Of a stretch of DNA of 64,000 bases, positions 23,667-32,217 are shown one piece after another (the stretch's first letter is position 1; the number at the start of each line of letters is the position of its first letter). The position numbers were made by a program, and so were the translations under genes. This DNA comes from Allorhizobium paknamense (GTDB lineage: Bacteria > Pseudomonadota > Alphaproteobacteria > Rhizobiales > Rhizobiaceae). Where the stretch lies: assembly GCF_030815125.1 (NCBI RefSeq), contig NZ_JAUSWH010000021.1, positions 1-64,000 of the forward strand, written 5' to 3'. The notes under the pieces are model-generated. The model saw nothing but the letters and a program-made list of their open reading frames with translations. It did not search any database and had not been told where the DNA came from.

Positions 23667-24938
23667 TTTAATCCTGTCAAGAAATTGGTAGTAAAGCCCC
23701 ACCAGCGGCAGAAACCAGGGTTTGCCGAAATGCCCCGGCACCGCAGGCCAGTCCAGCCCCTTCAGCGGATTGCGGTCCGGCCTTCCCAGAATGGTGTCGG
23801 CCAGGATCATTCCCATATGGGTGGAAAGCTGCGCACCATGGCCGGAATAGCCCATGGCATACCATAGCCCATCCTGATAGCCCGCGCGCGGATAGCGGTC
23901 CTTGGTCATATCCACCAGACCGCCCCAGCAATAATCGATCTCGACCTTTGCCAGTTGCGGAAAAATGCGGGCAAGGCTTGCCTTGAGAATCTCGCCCCCT
24001 TTGGCATCGGAACGATGATCCGATGTCGCGGAAAAGCGCGCCCGGCCACCGAACAGCAGACGGTTATCCGGTGCGAGCCGGAAATAATTGCCGATATTCA
24101 TGGAGTTCACGCAGGTCCGGTTGCCCGGCATGGTGGCCGCCACCTCATCCGGCGTCAAGGGCCGGGTGGCAATGAGAAAGCTGCCGACCGCGATGATGCG
24201 CCGGCGAAAATAGCTGAAATTGCTGCTGGTATAGGCACCGGTCGCCATGATCACCTCGCGGGCGGTGATGCTGCCTTTCGCGGTTGCGATCCGCTTTACC
24301 GGCCCCTTGGCGTCCACGGCGGTGACCGGGCATTTTTCAAAGATCATCGCACCGTGACGCGCGGCGGCCTCGGCCAGCCCCACCACGTACCGGCCCATAT
24401 GCATCATCGCGCTTTTTTTCGACAGCATGGCGCCATGAAAAGGTGAGCCAACCTCACTTTTCAAATCCGCCGCCGAAAGCAGCGCCGTGTCAGGATCGCA
24501 TTCGGCATGCAAGGCCTCGAAATTGCGGGCAATACCGGCCATATGCTCAGGCTTGGAAGCAAGCTTCAGCTTGCCTGCGCGGCGAAAATTGCAATCAATC
24601 CCTTCTTCGGCAATCAGCGCCTCCAGCGTATCGATACTGTCATCGAGCGCCTTGTAGAGCGCAATGGCCCGCTCCTTGCCCAGTTCCGCCTTTGCCGCAA
24701 GATAGCTATGGGCAAGGCCGTTATTGAGATGGCCGCCATTGCGGCCCGAAGCGCCCCAGCCAATGGTTTCCGCCTCCAGCAGCACCACCCGCGCGCCCGC
24801 CTTGGCCAGCTGCCGGGCAGCGCCGAGGCCGGTGAAGCCACCGCCGATGATCGCCACGTCGTAATGGCCCTCCAGCGGCGCGGTCGCGCCACCCTTGAAC
24901 GCCCCGGCTGTGTCATGCCAATAGGAGAGGAGTTTCAT
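23664..24938 (-). CDS. FAD-dependent amine oxidase (DAO / PuuB-like)
   Basis: A 424-residue DAO-family flavoenzyme. The FAD dinucleotide motif AIIGGGFTGLGAARQLAKAG is at about 30-50, and GWGASGRNGGHLNNG near 68-82 matches gamma-glutamylputrescine oxidases. C-terminal YAMGYSGHGAQLSTHMG contacts FAD. These enzymes oxidise an amine with O2, giving aldehyde, ammonia and H2O2. ATG 24938 is chosen; a weak GGAAAG lies upstream. It follows the HAD gene by 52 bp on the same strand, and a second PuuB-like paralogue lies at 51.6 kb. Substrate likely a polyamine, gamma-glutamyl amine or N-methylated amino acid. Confidence 0.84.
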   Translation of the reverse strand: MKLLSYWHDTAGAFKGGATAPLEGHYDVAIIGGGFTGLGAARQLAKAGARVVLLEAETIGWGASGRNGGHLNNGLAHSYLAAKAELGKERAIALYKALDDSIDTLEALIAEEGIDCNFRRAGKLKLASKPEHMAGIARNFEALHAECDPDTALLSAADLKSEVGSPFHGAMLSKKSAMMHMGRYVVGLAEAAARHGAMIFEKCPVTAVDAKGPVKRIATAKGSITAREVIMATGAYTSSNFSYFRRRIIAVGSFLIATRPLTPDEVAATMPGNRTCVNSMNIGNYFRLAPDNRLLFGGRARFSATSDHRSDAKGGEILKASLARIFPQLAKVEIDYCWGGLVDMTKDRYPRAGYQDGLWYAMGYSGHGAQLSTHMGMILADTILGRPDRNPLKGLDWPAVPGHFGKPWFLPLVGLYYQFLDRIK

Positions 24939-24990
24939 CTGCGGCGGCTTTCCTGCTCGATCTGTCAAGGGGGTAACTTGCTGCCGGGTC

Positions 24991-25659
24991 TTACAACCCG
25001 ACAACGCCCGGCAGGCCGGAAATATCGGCAATTTCCACATAGCCGTAATAGGGATTGGCCGGTTCATGGCCGCGATTGACCCAAACCTTGTTCTTGATGC
25101 CGAGATCATGCGCCGACATCAGGTCATAGCGGAAGGAGGAGGACACATGCAGCATGTCTTCCGGTCCGCAGCCCAGCATATCGAACATATATTCAAAGGC
25201 CTTGAAGCGCGGCTTGTAGGCATTGGCCTGTTCCGCCGTATAGACGGCATGGAAGGGCGCGCCCAGCTTTTCGACATTCGACATGATCTGCGCATTCATG
25301 GCGTTGGAAAGAATGACCAGCGGAATTTCCCTGGCCACCTTGGCAAGCCCTGCCGGGACATCGGCATGCGGCCCCCAGGTGGGCACGCGCTCATAGACCA
25401 TCCTCGCGTCTTCGGGCTTGAAGGCAACCCCGTTTTTCCGGCAGGTGCGCTCAATGGCGTTGTGCACCACCTCGGCATAGGGCTTCCAGTCGCCCATGAT
25501 CTCATCCAGCCGATAGGCGGAAAAATTGCGGATGAAAGCCTGCATGCGCGGTTCATCGAGCAGATGGCCATAGAGATCGCGGGCCGCTTCCGCCATCTGG
25601 AAATTGATGAGGGTGCCGTAGCAGTCGAAACTGATGAATTTCGGGCGGAAAGTGGTCAT
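24991..25659 (-). CDS. HAD hydrolase, haloacid dehalogenase type II-like
   Basis: A 222-residue HAD-superfamily protein. The nucleophile Asp is in FISFDCYGTL (residue 11), motif II Ser-Asn in VILSNAM, motif III Lys in NAYKPRF and the acidic end motif in SSFRYDLMSAHD. This pattern matches the L-2-haloacid dehalogenase subfamily, but most members beside amine oxidases have no proven dehalogenase role. ATG 25659 has AGGAAC upstream; the longer open frame upstream is discarded. It is the first gene of a two-gene operon with the FAD oxidase and is divergent from the acetyltransferase gene. Confidence 0.8.
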   Translation of the reverse strand: MTTFRPKFISFDCYGTLINFQMAEAARDLYGHLLDEPRMQAFIRNFSAYRLDEIMGDWKPYAEVVHNAIERTCRKNGVAFKPEDARMVYERVPTWGPHADVPAGLAKVAREIPLVILSNAMNAQIMSNVEKLGAPFHAVYTAEQANAYKPRFKAFEYMFDMLGCGPEDMLHVSSSFRYDLMSAHDLGIKNKVWVNRGHEPANPYYGYVEIADISGLPGVVGL

Positions 25660-25993
25660 GGGGCCGTTCCTGCAAAGGGGTGGTTCGATGGTCCAAGCAT
25701 AATCGGCCTTTCCAACGCCCATGAACCGCAAACGATCACGATCGAAGCAGATTCTTGCGTATGCGGCGGCGGCTTTGGCAGCATGTTGTGCGGCAACGGA
25801 TGTCGCATGCCCTGAACAGGTCCCCACCGCGGGCTTTCCACCGAGTCGCGCGGCATAAGATGCGGCAGGCCCGATGCGCAACGGCGAAAGATACCGAACT
25901 CGCCGCATCCTCAGGACGATCTTCTCGTCCGCGAGAGCTATCACAGAAAGGAGAGTAAACAGCCTTTCGCAAACAAGCCCGGACGGATTGCCC
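25660..25993. other. Divergent intergenic region between HAD and acetyltransferase genes
   Basis: 334 bp with no convincing gene. It should carry promoters in both directions. A strong unused ribosome-site-like AAAGGAGAG lies about 40 nt before the acetyltransferase ATG, with no usable in-frame start at the normal distance. No operator motif shared with other parts of the window was seen. Confidence 0.4.
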
Positions 25994-26827
25994 ATGCAGA
26001 CCCTTCAAACCGACATCATGCCCATGGCTTCGGATCATCTGCCCGGCGCGCTGCACCTGTCGCAACAGGCCGGCTGGCCGCACCGGCTGGAGGACTGGGC
26101 GCTGACACTCTCACTGAGCCGAGGCTTCGTGGCCGTTGAGGGAAGCCGCGTCTTCGGAACGGCGCTGGCCACACTTTATGGCACCCATGCCGCCACCATC
26201 AATATGGTGATCGTTGATGAAAGCATGCGCGGCCAGGGCCTTGGCCGCAAGCTGATGGAGCAGGCGCTGGCCGCAGCCGAAGACCGCGAATGCCGATTGG
26301 TCGCCACAGCCGATGGCCTGCCGCTCTATGAAAAGCTGGGGTTCCGCGTTTCAGGTGAGATCGTCCAGCACCAAGGCCCGGTCGGCGCGATTGCAGCGCG
26401 TGAGGATGTCCGCTGGGAAGACCGGCCAGATCTTGCCGCTTTCGCCACCATGGATGCCGATGCCTGCGGCATGGACCGGCGAGCGCTTTACGATGCCTTG
26501 GCAACAAGAGGCCGATTTGCCGTTCTGGAACGCGGCGGTCTCATGAAAGGCTTTGCCGTTCTGCGCCCCTTTGGCCGTGGCGAGGTTGCAGGCCCTGTTG
26601 TGGCGGAGAATGCCGAGGATGCGAAGGCGCTCCTCTCCTTCCTGTTTGCCGGACGCGGCGGGGCTTTCATGCGGGTGGATACGCCGAAAGACAGCGGCCT
26701 TGCCCCCTGGCTGACCACCCTTGGACTTCTTCACGTCGGCGGCGGTCTGCCGATGATCCGCAACAGCGCCCCCCGCCCTGCCGCGACGGTGAAAACCTTT
26801 GGCCTCGCCAGCCAGGCCCTTGGCTGA
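25994..26827 (+). CDS. GNAT-family acetyltransferase, two-domain
   Basis: A 277-residue protein with an N-terminal GNAT domain: acetyl-CoA loop in DESMRGQGLGRKLMEQAL near residue 78-92 and DGLPLYEKLGFRVSG near 110-125. The C-terminal 140 residues form a second GNAT-like domain (Acetyltransf_18/YitH type) with RGRFAVLERGGLMKGFAVLR. It acetylates an unknown amine. ATG 25994 is preferred although its ribosome site is weak. It is followed, after a repeat element, by the class III aminotransferase gene and is divergent from the HAD-oxidase pair, which suggests a joint role in amine catabolism. Confidence 0.78.
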   Translation: MQTLQTDIMPMASDHLPGALHLSQQAGWPHRLEDWALTLSLSRGFVAVEGSRVFGTALATLYGTHAATINMVIVDESMRGQGLGRKLMEQALAAAEDRECRLVATADGLPLYEKLGFRVSGEIVQHQGPVGAIAAREDVRWEDRPDLAAFATMDADACGMDRRALYDALATRGRFAVLERGGLMKGFAVLRPFGRGEVAGPVVAENAEDAKALLSFLFAGRGGAFMRVDTPKDSGLAPWLTTLGLLHVGGGLPMIRNSAPRPAATVKTFGLASQALG

Positions 26828-26880
26828 TCTACCGCTTTATCAAGGCACTCGCACGACGCATGTCCTGAACATGCTCTTAC

Positions 26881-26986
26881 TAGAGCATTTCCGGTAAAAA
26901 CGGGATCACCTGAAATGCTCTGTCTATTTGTTTTTACGCAGTCCGGACGCAAAACCGCTAACGCACTTTTGCTGGACATACTCTAG
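26881..26986. repeat. RIME-like intergenic repeat pair
   Basis: Two adjacent elements. The first is a hairpin with AGAGCATTTC (26882-26891) and GAAATGCTCT (26912-26921). The second runs from TTTGTTTTTACGCAG through TCCGGACGCAAAACCG to TTTTGCTGGACATACTCTA. They fill the gap between the acetyltransferase and aminotransferase genes and end about 15 bp before the latter's start codon. Confidence 0.8.
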
Positions 26987-27000
26987 GATTGGATTGCCCC

Positions 27001-28374
27001 ATGCTCAGCAACTCCCTGATCGAACTGGACCGCGCTCATCTGGTGCATCCCGTCGCCTCCTACCGCTCCCATGAAAAGGCGGGCGTGCGGGTGCTGACCA
27101 GCGCCAAGGGTGCAACCGTTACCGATGCAACAGGACGGCAACTGGTGGATGGTTTTGCCGGTCTCTGGTGCGTCAATGCCGGTTACGGCCAAGAGAGCAT
27201 CATCGAGGCGGCGACCAGACAATTGCAGGAATTGCCCTATGCCACCGGCTATTTCGGCCTGGGGTCGGAACCGGCGATCCGGCTGGCGGCAGAGCTTGCG
27301 GAACGAGCGCCGGGCGATCTCAACCATGTCTATTTCACCCTCGGCGGCTCGGATGCCGTCGACAGCACCATCCGCTTCATCCGCTATTATTACAACGCCC
27401 AGGGACGTCCGCAGAAGGACCAGTTCATTTCCGTCGAACAGGGCTATCACGGCTCCTCGGTGGTGGGCGCGGGGTTGACCGCGCTCCCCGCCTTTCATGC
27501 CGGCTTTGGCGTGCCCTATGACTGGCAGCATAAAATTCCGTCCCACTACGCCTATCGCAATCCGGCGGGAGAGACCTCCGAGGCGATCATCGCGGCCTCG
27601 GTGGCGGCGCTCCGCGCCAAGGTCGAGGCATTGGGACAGGAACGCGTCGCCGCCTTCTACGTGGAGCCTATCCAGGGATCGGGCGGCGTTCTGGTGCCGC
27701 CGAAGGGCTGGATGAAAGCCATGCGAGCGCTGTGTGCCGAGCTTGATATTCTCTTCATTGCCGATGAGGTCATTACCGGTTTCGGCCGCACCGGGCCGCT
27801 CTTTGCCTGTCTGGACGACGATGTCGTGCCGGATTTCATGACGGTCGCCAAGGGTTTGACCTCCGGCTATGTACCGATGGGCGCCGTGTTCATGTCCGAC
27901 CGGATCTATGACACCATTGCCGATGGCGCAGGTGCTGCGGCAGTCGGCCATGGCTACACCTATTCCGCCCATCCGGTCAGTGCCGCTGTCGGCCTTGCCT
28001 GCCTGAAGCTTTATGAAGACAGCCTGCTGGAAAATGGCAGAAAGGCGGGGGCGCGGCTCATGGCCGGGCTCGAAAGCCTGAAAAGCCATCCGCTGGTGGG
28101 CGATGTGCGCGGGCGCGGCATGCTGGCCGCCATCGAACTGGTGGTGGACAAGGAGCGCAAGACCCCGCTTCCCGCCAGCGCCGAACCCTCGCGCAAAATC
28201 TTTGACCGGGCGTGGGAAAACGGCCTCGTCATCCGCGCCTTCTATAACGGCGTACTCGGCTATGCCCCGCCGCTCTGCTGCACCGATGCGGAGATCGACG
28301 CGATCATCGAGCGAACCGCCAGAACTCTGGACCAGACACTGGAAGACCCCGCAGTCCGCGCGCTCTTGGCCTGA
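27001..28374 (+). CDS. Class III aminotransferase (omega-amino acid/polyamine type)
   Basis: A 457-residue PLP enzyme. PLP-phosphate and cofactor residues are recognisable: GSDAVDST near 116, Y149-H150, D255 in IADEVITGFGR and the Schiff-base K284 in TVAKGLTSGY. It belongs to the aspartate aminotransferase family III, which includes beta-alanine/omega-amino acid-pyruvate and putrescine-pyruvate transaminases. ATG 27001 is used; a TTG 12 nt upstream lies too close to AGGA. It likely removes a terminal amino group from a diamine or omega-amino acid. It follows the acetyltransferase gene across a repeat element. Confidence 0.87.
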   Translation: MLSNSLIELDRAHLVHPVASYRSHEKAGVRVLTSAKGATVTDATGRQLVDGFAGLWCVNAGYGQESIIEAATRQLQELPYATGYFGLGSEPAIRLAAELAERAPGDLNHVYFTLGGSDAVDSTIRFIRYYYNAQGRPQKDQFISVEQGYHGSSVVGAGLTALPAFHAGFGVPYDWQHKIPSHYAYRNPAGETSEAIIAASVAALRAKVEALGQERVAAFYVEPIQGSGGVLVPPKGWMKAMRALCAELDILFIADEVITGFGRTGPLFACLDDDVVPDFMTVAKGLTSGYVPMGAVFMSDRIYDTIADGAGAAAVGHGYTYSAHPVSAAVGLACLKLYEDSLLENGRKAGARLMAGLESLKSHPLVGDVRGRGMLAAIELVVDKERKTPLPASAEPSRKIFDRAWENGLVIRAFYNGVLGYAPPLCCTDAEIDAIIERTARTLDQTLEDPAVRALLA

Positions 28375-28377
28375 CAT

Positions 28378-28406
28378 TGATTTAAATCAGAATCGGTGAT
28401 ACGAAT
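28378..28406. promoter_or_regulatory. Operator-like element upstream of the ArsR-type regulator
   Basis: A 29-bp element starting TGATTTAAATCA and including ATCAG-AATCG-GTGAT (28386-28400), then ACGAAT. It matches the element at 29519-29547 upstream of the arabinofuranosidase gene at 23 of 29 positions. It begins with a perfect 12-bp palindrome. Presumed binding site of the regulator encoded at 28437 (autoregulation). Confidence 0.7.
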
Positions 28407-28436
28407 CCGGCTTCAACTCGCCGGGATCACCGATGC

Positions 28437-29366
28437 ATGAGCCGCAATTTCCTTCTCGTTGACCCCGAAGAGGACGTGATCGTCCTCAAGGGCCTTGCCT
28501 CCCCCATCCGCGTGCAGATCCTCAAGCTGCTGCATCGGCAGGGGCCGATGAATGTCAACGAGATTGCCGACGCGCTCTCCCTGCCGCAATCCACCGTCTC
28601 CACCAATATCCAGATTCTGGAAGAGGCAGGGCTGATCCGCACCGAAAGCCAGAAGGCGCGCAAGGGCAGCCAGAAACTCTGTCATGCCACGGTGGAGGAA
28701 GTGGTGGTGTTGTTCAAGGACAGCACAAGGACGCTGGAGAAGGACGCCATCGAGGTTTCCATGCCCATCGGCCTCTATACCGGCTTCGAGGTAACCGCCC
28801 CGTGCGGCCTCTGTTCGCCCGACGGGATTATCGGGCTTCTGGATGTACCGCATGCCTTTCTCCACCCGGATCGTATGAAAGCCGGGCTTTTATGGTTCAC
28901 ACGCGGCCATGTGGAATATCAGTTCCCCAACAATGCCCGGCTGGCAGGCAAGGCGGTGGAGGAGATGGAACTGGCGCTGGAACTCAGTTCCGAAGTGCCC
29001 GGCACCAGTGCCGACTGGCCTTCCGACATCACCGTCAGCATCAATGGCCGGGAGATTGGCAACTGGACTTCACCGGGAGATTTTGGCGATAAACGCGGGG
29101 TCTATACCCCGTCCTGGTGGAAGCTGAAGGGCTCCCAATACGGCAAGCTCAAGAACTGGCGCATCGCCGGTGATGGCACCTTCGTGGACGGCATGAAAAT
29201 TTCCGATGTCAGCCTGGAGGACATCGACCTCCAGGGCCATCATTCCATCCGTATTCGCATCGAGGTCAAGGACAATGCCCGCCATCCCGGCGGTATCAAT
29301 ATCTTTGGACGCGGCTTCGGCAATTACGATCAGGACATCGTGCTTCGGCTTCGCACCAAAAGCTGA
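28437..29366 (+). CDS. ArsR-family regulator with long C-terminal domain
   Basis: A 309-residue protein. Residues 10-85 are an ArsR-type winged helix (LKGLASPIRVQILKLLHRQG, then LSLPQSTVSTNIQILEEAGL). The remaining 220 residues are much longer than a normal ArsR protein. They are rich in Trp, Gly and Asp, include a CGLCSPDG motif near 122-129 and predicted beta strands (WPSDITVSINGREIGNWTSPGD, INIFGRGFGNYDQDIVLRL), and probably bind a sugar effector. It lies upstream of the GH51 arabinofuranosidase gene, with a shared 29-bp element before both genes, so it probably controls the arabinoside locus. The effector is inferred, not shown. Confidence 0.78.
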   Translation: MSRNFLLVDPEEDVIVLKGLASPIRVQILKLLHRQGPMNVNEIADALSLPQSTVSTNIQILEEAGLIRTESQKARKGSQKLCHATVEEVVVLFKDSTRTLEKDAIEVSMPIGLYTGFEVTAPCGLCSPDGIIGLLDVPHAFLHPDRMKAGLLWFTRGHVEYQFPNNARLAGKAVEEMELALELSSEVPGTSADWPSDITVSINGREIGNWTSPGDFGDKRGVYTPSWWKLKGSQYGKLKNWRIAGDGTFVDGMKISDVSLEDIDLQGHHSIRIRIEVKDNARHPGGINIFGRGFGNYDQDIVLRLRTKS

Positions 29367-29518
29367 TCATGAAAACTGATAGAGAAGATCGCAGTCCGTG
29401 AATTTTATTTTTTATTATAATTCAGAGATTTAACCGGATTAGTTTTCCAGGCTTTCGCGTCGCAGCATCGTTTTCCCCTTGACGATCCGCTTATTCCGGC
29501 AATTAATATCCGAAAAAA

Positions 29519-29547
29519 TGAATTAAATCACATTTCGTGATATGAAT
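29519..29547 (+). promoter_or_regulatory. Operator-like element upstream of arabinofuranosidase gene
   Basis: A 29-bp element (TGAATTAAATCA start, then ATCAC-ATTTC-GTGAT at 29527-29541, then ATGAAT) matching that at 28378-28406 at 23 of 29 positions. It ends 13 bp before the abfA start codon, overlapping the expected promoter or 5' end. The perfect inverted repeat ATCAC/GTGAT is the likely core recognised by the ArsR-type regulator. Confidence 0.72.
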
Positions 29548-29560
29548 AGGGAGAACAGGC

Positions 29561-31072
29561 ATGACGGTTACCGTCACGGCGCATGCCCGCTATGTTATCA
29601 GCGATATCGATCCGAGGCTTTACGGCTCCTTCATCGAACATCTTGGCCGAGCCGTTTATACCGGCATTTATGAACCGCAGCATGACAGCGCCGATGAAAA
29701 TGGCATGCGCCGCGATGTCATCGATCTGGTGCGGGAGCTGGATGTGCCTGTGGTGCGCTATCCCGGCGGCAACTTCGTCTCCGCCTATAATTGGGAAGAC
29801 GGTATCGGTCCGAAGGATCAGCGCCCTGTGCGGCTGGATCTCGCCTGGCATACCTCCGAGAGCAATGAGGTGGGCCTGCATGAATTTGCCGACTGGTGCA
29901 AGGCCGCCGGTACGGAACTGATGCTTGCCGTCAATCTCGGCTCGCGCGGTTTGGATGAGGCGCGCAATTTTCTGGAATATGCCAACCACAAGGGCGGCTC
30001 CTACTGGAGCGACCTGCGCATTGCCAACGGCCGCAAGGAGCCCTTTGACGTCAAGCTCTGGTGTCTGGGCAACGAGATGGATGGCCCTTGGCAGATCGGT
30101 CACAAGACGGCGGAGGAATATGGCCGCCTTGCCCATGAAACGGCCAAGGCCATGCGCGCCTTCGACAAGTCGCTGGAGCTTGTGGTCTGCGGCTCCTCCA
30201 ATGCCAAGATGCCGACCTATCCAGCCTGGGAAGCCACCGTTCTCGACCTGACCTATAACGAGGTCGATTACATCTCCCTGCATATGTATTTCGATAACAA
30301 GGCCAACAATACCGCCGATTATCTGGCGCAGAACAAGAAGCTGGATGATTACATCGTTTCGGTGGCTGGCGTCATCGATTTCATCAAGGCCAAGAAGCGG
30401 TCGTCGAAGCGGGTCTATATTTCCTTCGATGAGTGGAATGTCTGGTATCACTCCAACGAGCAGGACCGGAAGATCCTCGAAGGCAATGACGGCTGGCCCT
30501 TCGCCCCGCCGCTGCTGGAAGACATCTACAATTTCGAGGATGTGCTGCAGGTCGGCCTGATCATCAATACCTTCATCCGCCGCTCGGATGTGGTACGCAT
30601 TGCCTGTCTGGCGCAATTGGTGAACGTGATCGCGCCGATCATGACCGAGCCGGGCGGCAAGGCCTGGCGCCAGACCATCTTCTACCCCTTCCTTTTCGCT
30701 TCACGACATGGCCGTGGCAAGGCGCTGGACCTGAAGGTAAGCGGCCCGACCTATCACGCGCCCTCCGTTGGCGAGGTGGATTGCCTGGATGTGGCAGCCG
30801 TTCACGATGAGGCGCAGGGCTTCGTGACCTTCTTCGTTGTCAACCGCTCCGAAACCAGCCATCCGATCGAAATCAGCCTGGAAGGCTTCGGCGATGCGGC
30901 GACGCTTTCCGATCATCAGGTCATGACCCATGCCGATCTGAAAGCAGTGAACACCGCTGCCCGGCCGGACGCGGTCGTACCCGCGCAGGGTCGCGGCGTG
31001 ACCGTCACAGGCACCCGCCTCACAGGGGCGATTTCAGCATACTCCTATCACATGATCCGCCTGAAGATTTAG
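29561..31072 (+). CDS. abfA: Alpha-N-arabinofuranosidase, GH51
   Basis: A 503-residue GH51 enzyme that releases terminal L-arabinofuranose from arabinan or arabinoxylan oligosaccharides. The acid/base Glu is E172 in LGNEMDGPWQ and the nucleophile is E291 in ISFDEWNVWY, both in the standard GH-A positions. The N-terminal SFIEHLGRAVYTGIYEP is family-typical. There is no signal peptide, so it acts in the cytoplasm on oligosaccharides imported by the ABC transporter encoded directly downstream. AGGGAG lies just upstream of the ATG, and the 29-bp operator-like element ends 13 bp before it. Confidence 0.95.
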   Translation: MTVTVTAHARYVISDIDPRLYGSFIEHLGRAVYTGIYEPQHDSADENGMRRDVIDLVRELDVPVVRYPGGNFVSAYNWEDGIGPKDQRPVRLDLAWHTSESNEVGLHEFADWCKAAGTELMLAVNLGSRGLDEARNFLEYANHKGGSYWSDLRIANGRKEPFDVKLWCLGNEMDGPWQIGHKTAEEYGRLAHETAKAMRAFDKSLELVVCGSSNAKMPTYPAWEATVLDLTYNEVDYISLHMYFDNKANNTADYLAQNKKLDDYIVSVAGVIDFIKAKKRSSKRVYISFDEWNVWYHSNEQDRKILEGNDGWPFAPPLLEDIYNFEDVLQVGLIINTFIRRSDVVRIACLAQLVNVIAPIMTEPGGKAWRQTIFYPFLFASRHGRGKALDLKVSGPTYHAPSVGEVDCLDVAAVHDEAQGFVTFFVVNRSETSHPIEISLEGFGDAATLSDHQVMTHADLKAVNTAARPDAVVPAQGRGVTVTGTRLTGAISAYSYHMIRLKI

Positions 31073-31113
31073 CCGCGACCAACGCTCTGGAACGACTTAG
31101 GGAGGAGTGGACA

Positions 31114-32217
31114 GTGACGGCAGAGATCGAGATCAGCGAGGTCAGCAAGCAGTTCGGGGCACTCACCGTGCTGGACCGGCTTTCGTTGAGCATTCCAGCC
31201 CATGAATTCGTGGTGTTTCTCGGCCCCTCCGGCTGCGGAAAATCGACACTGCTCAGGATGATTGCCGGGCTGGAAAGTGTCGATGAAGGCGAAATCCGCA
31301 TCAATGGCCGCCGCATCGATGATCTGCCGCCGGGAGAGCGGGGTGTGGCCATGGTGTTCCAGTCCTATGCGCTCTACCCGCATATGACGGTCCGGCAGAA
31401 CATGGCCTTCGGGCTGGAAAATATTGGTGTGGACAAGGCGGCCATTGCCACCCGCATCACCGAAGCGGCGCGCATGCTGGAAATCGGCCATCTGCTGGAT
31501 CGAAAGCCCGCCCAGCTCTCGGGCGGCCAGCGCCAGCGGGTGGCAATCGGGCGCGCCGTGGTCAAGGAGCCGAAGGCTTTCCTGTTCGATGAGCCGCTGT
31601 CCAACCTCGACGCGGCGCTTCGCACCCGCACCCGCATCGAACTGGCGCAACTGCATCAGCGGCTGAAATCCACCATGGTCTTTGTCACCCATGACCAGGT
31701 GGAAGCCATGACGCTGGCCGACCGGATCGTGGTGATGAACAATCGCCGGATCGAGCAGATCGGCACGCCGATGGACATTTACGAGCGCCCGGCCACGCGC
31801 TTCGTCGCCGGTTTCGTCGGCGCACCGGCGATGAATTTTCTCGATGTCCAGGGCTTTGAGGTGGCAGAGGGCCGCTTCGTGGTGCAGGGGCCGGATCAGC
31901 TTCGGCTGACCACGGCCATTGCCGCACAGAACATGCCACACAAGATCGACAGTCTCGGCATCCGGCCGGAATGCGTTTCGGTCTTGGCACCCGGCACCGG
32001 CGATATCGATGCGGTCATCGACGTGGTCGAGCGGTTGGGGGATCGGACCTTTCTCTATGCGCGACTTCCGGGCGGTTCGATCATTGCCGCCGCCGCCCCG
32101 GGCCAGACCCGGATGAGGACAGGCGAAACCGTTTCCCTTCGCTTCGATGGTGCGCAGGCCCATCTTTTCGACGCCGATGGCCGAGGCTTCCATGCCGGGG
32201 AGACGCGCCATGGCTGA
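31114..32217 (+). CDS. Sugar ABC transporter ATP-binding protein (UgpC/MalK type)
   Basis: A 367-residue MalK/UgpC-type ATPase starting at GTG 31114 with GGAGGAG 6 nt upstream. Walker A GPSGCGKST near 39, signature LSGGQRQRVAIGRA near 137, Walker B AFLFDEPLSNLD near 157, switch His in FVTHDQVEAMT near 191 and a C-terminal regulatory OB-fold region (GIRPECVSVL). It energises the CUT1-type importer encoded next. It follows abfA by 41 bp and overlaps the first permease gene by 8 bp, making one operon for arabinofuranosyl oligosaccharide uptake. Confidence 0.9.
   Translation: MTAEIEISEVSKQFGALTVLDRLSLSIPAHEFVVFLGPSGCGKSTLLRMIAGLESVDEGEIRINGRRIDDLPPGERGVAMVFQSYALYPHMTVRQNMAFGLENIGVDKAAIATRITEAARMLEIGHLLDRKPAQLSGGQRQRVAIGRAVVKEPKAFLFDEPLSNLDAALRTRTRIELAQLHQRLKSTMVFVTHDQVEAMTLADRIVVMNNRRIEQIGTPMDIYERPATRFVAGFVGAPAMNFLDVQGFEVAEGRFVVQGPDQLRLTTAIAAQNMPHKIDSLGIRPECVSVLAPGTGDIDAVIDVVERLGDRTFLYARLPGGSIIAAAAPGQTRMRTGETVSLRFDGAQAHLFDADGRGFHAGETRHG

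Noticed and set aside
24991..25995. Longer start for the HAD hydrolase at 25995
   Set aside because: The extra 112 residues lack family similarity, and ATG 25659 begins right at the conserved FISFDCYGTL region with a usable ribosome site.
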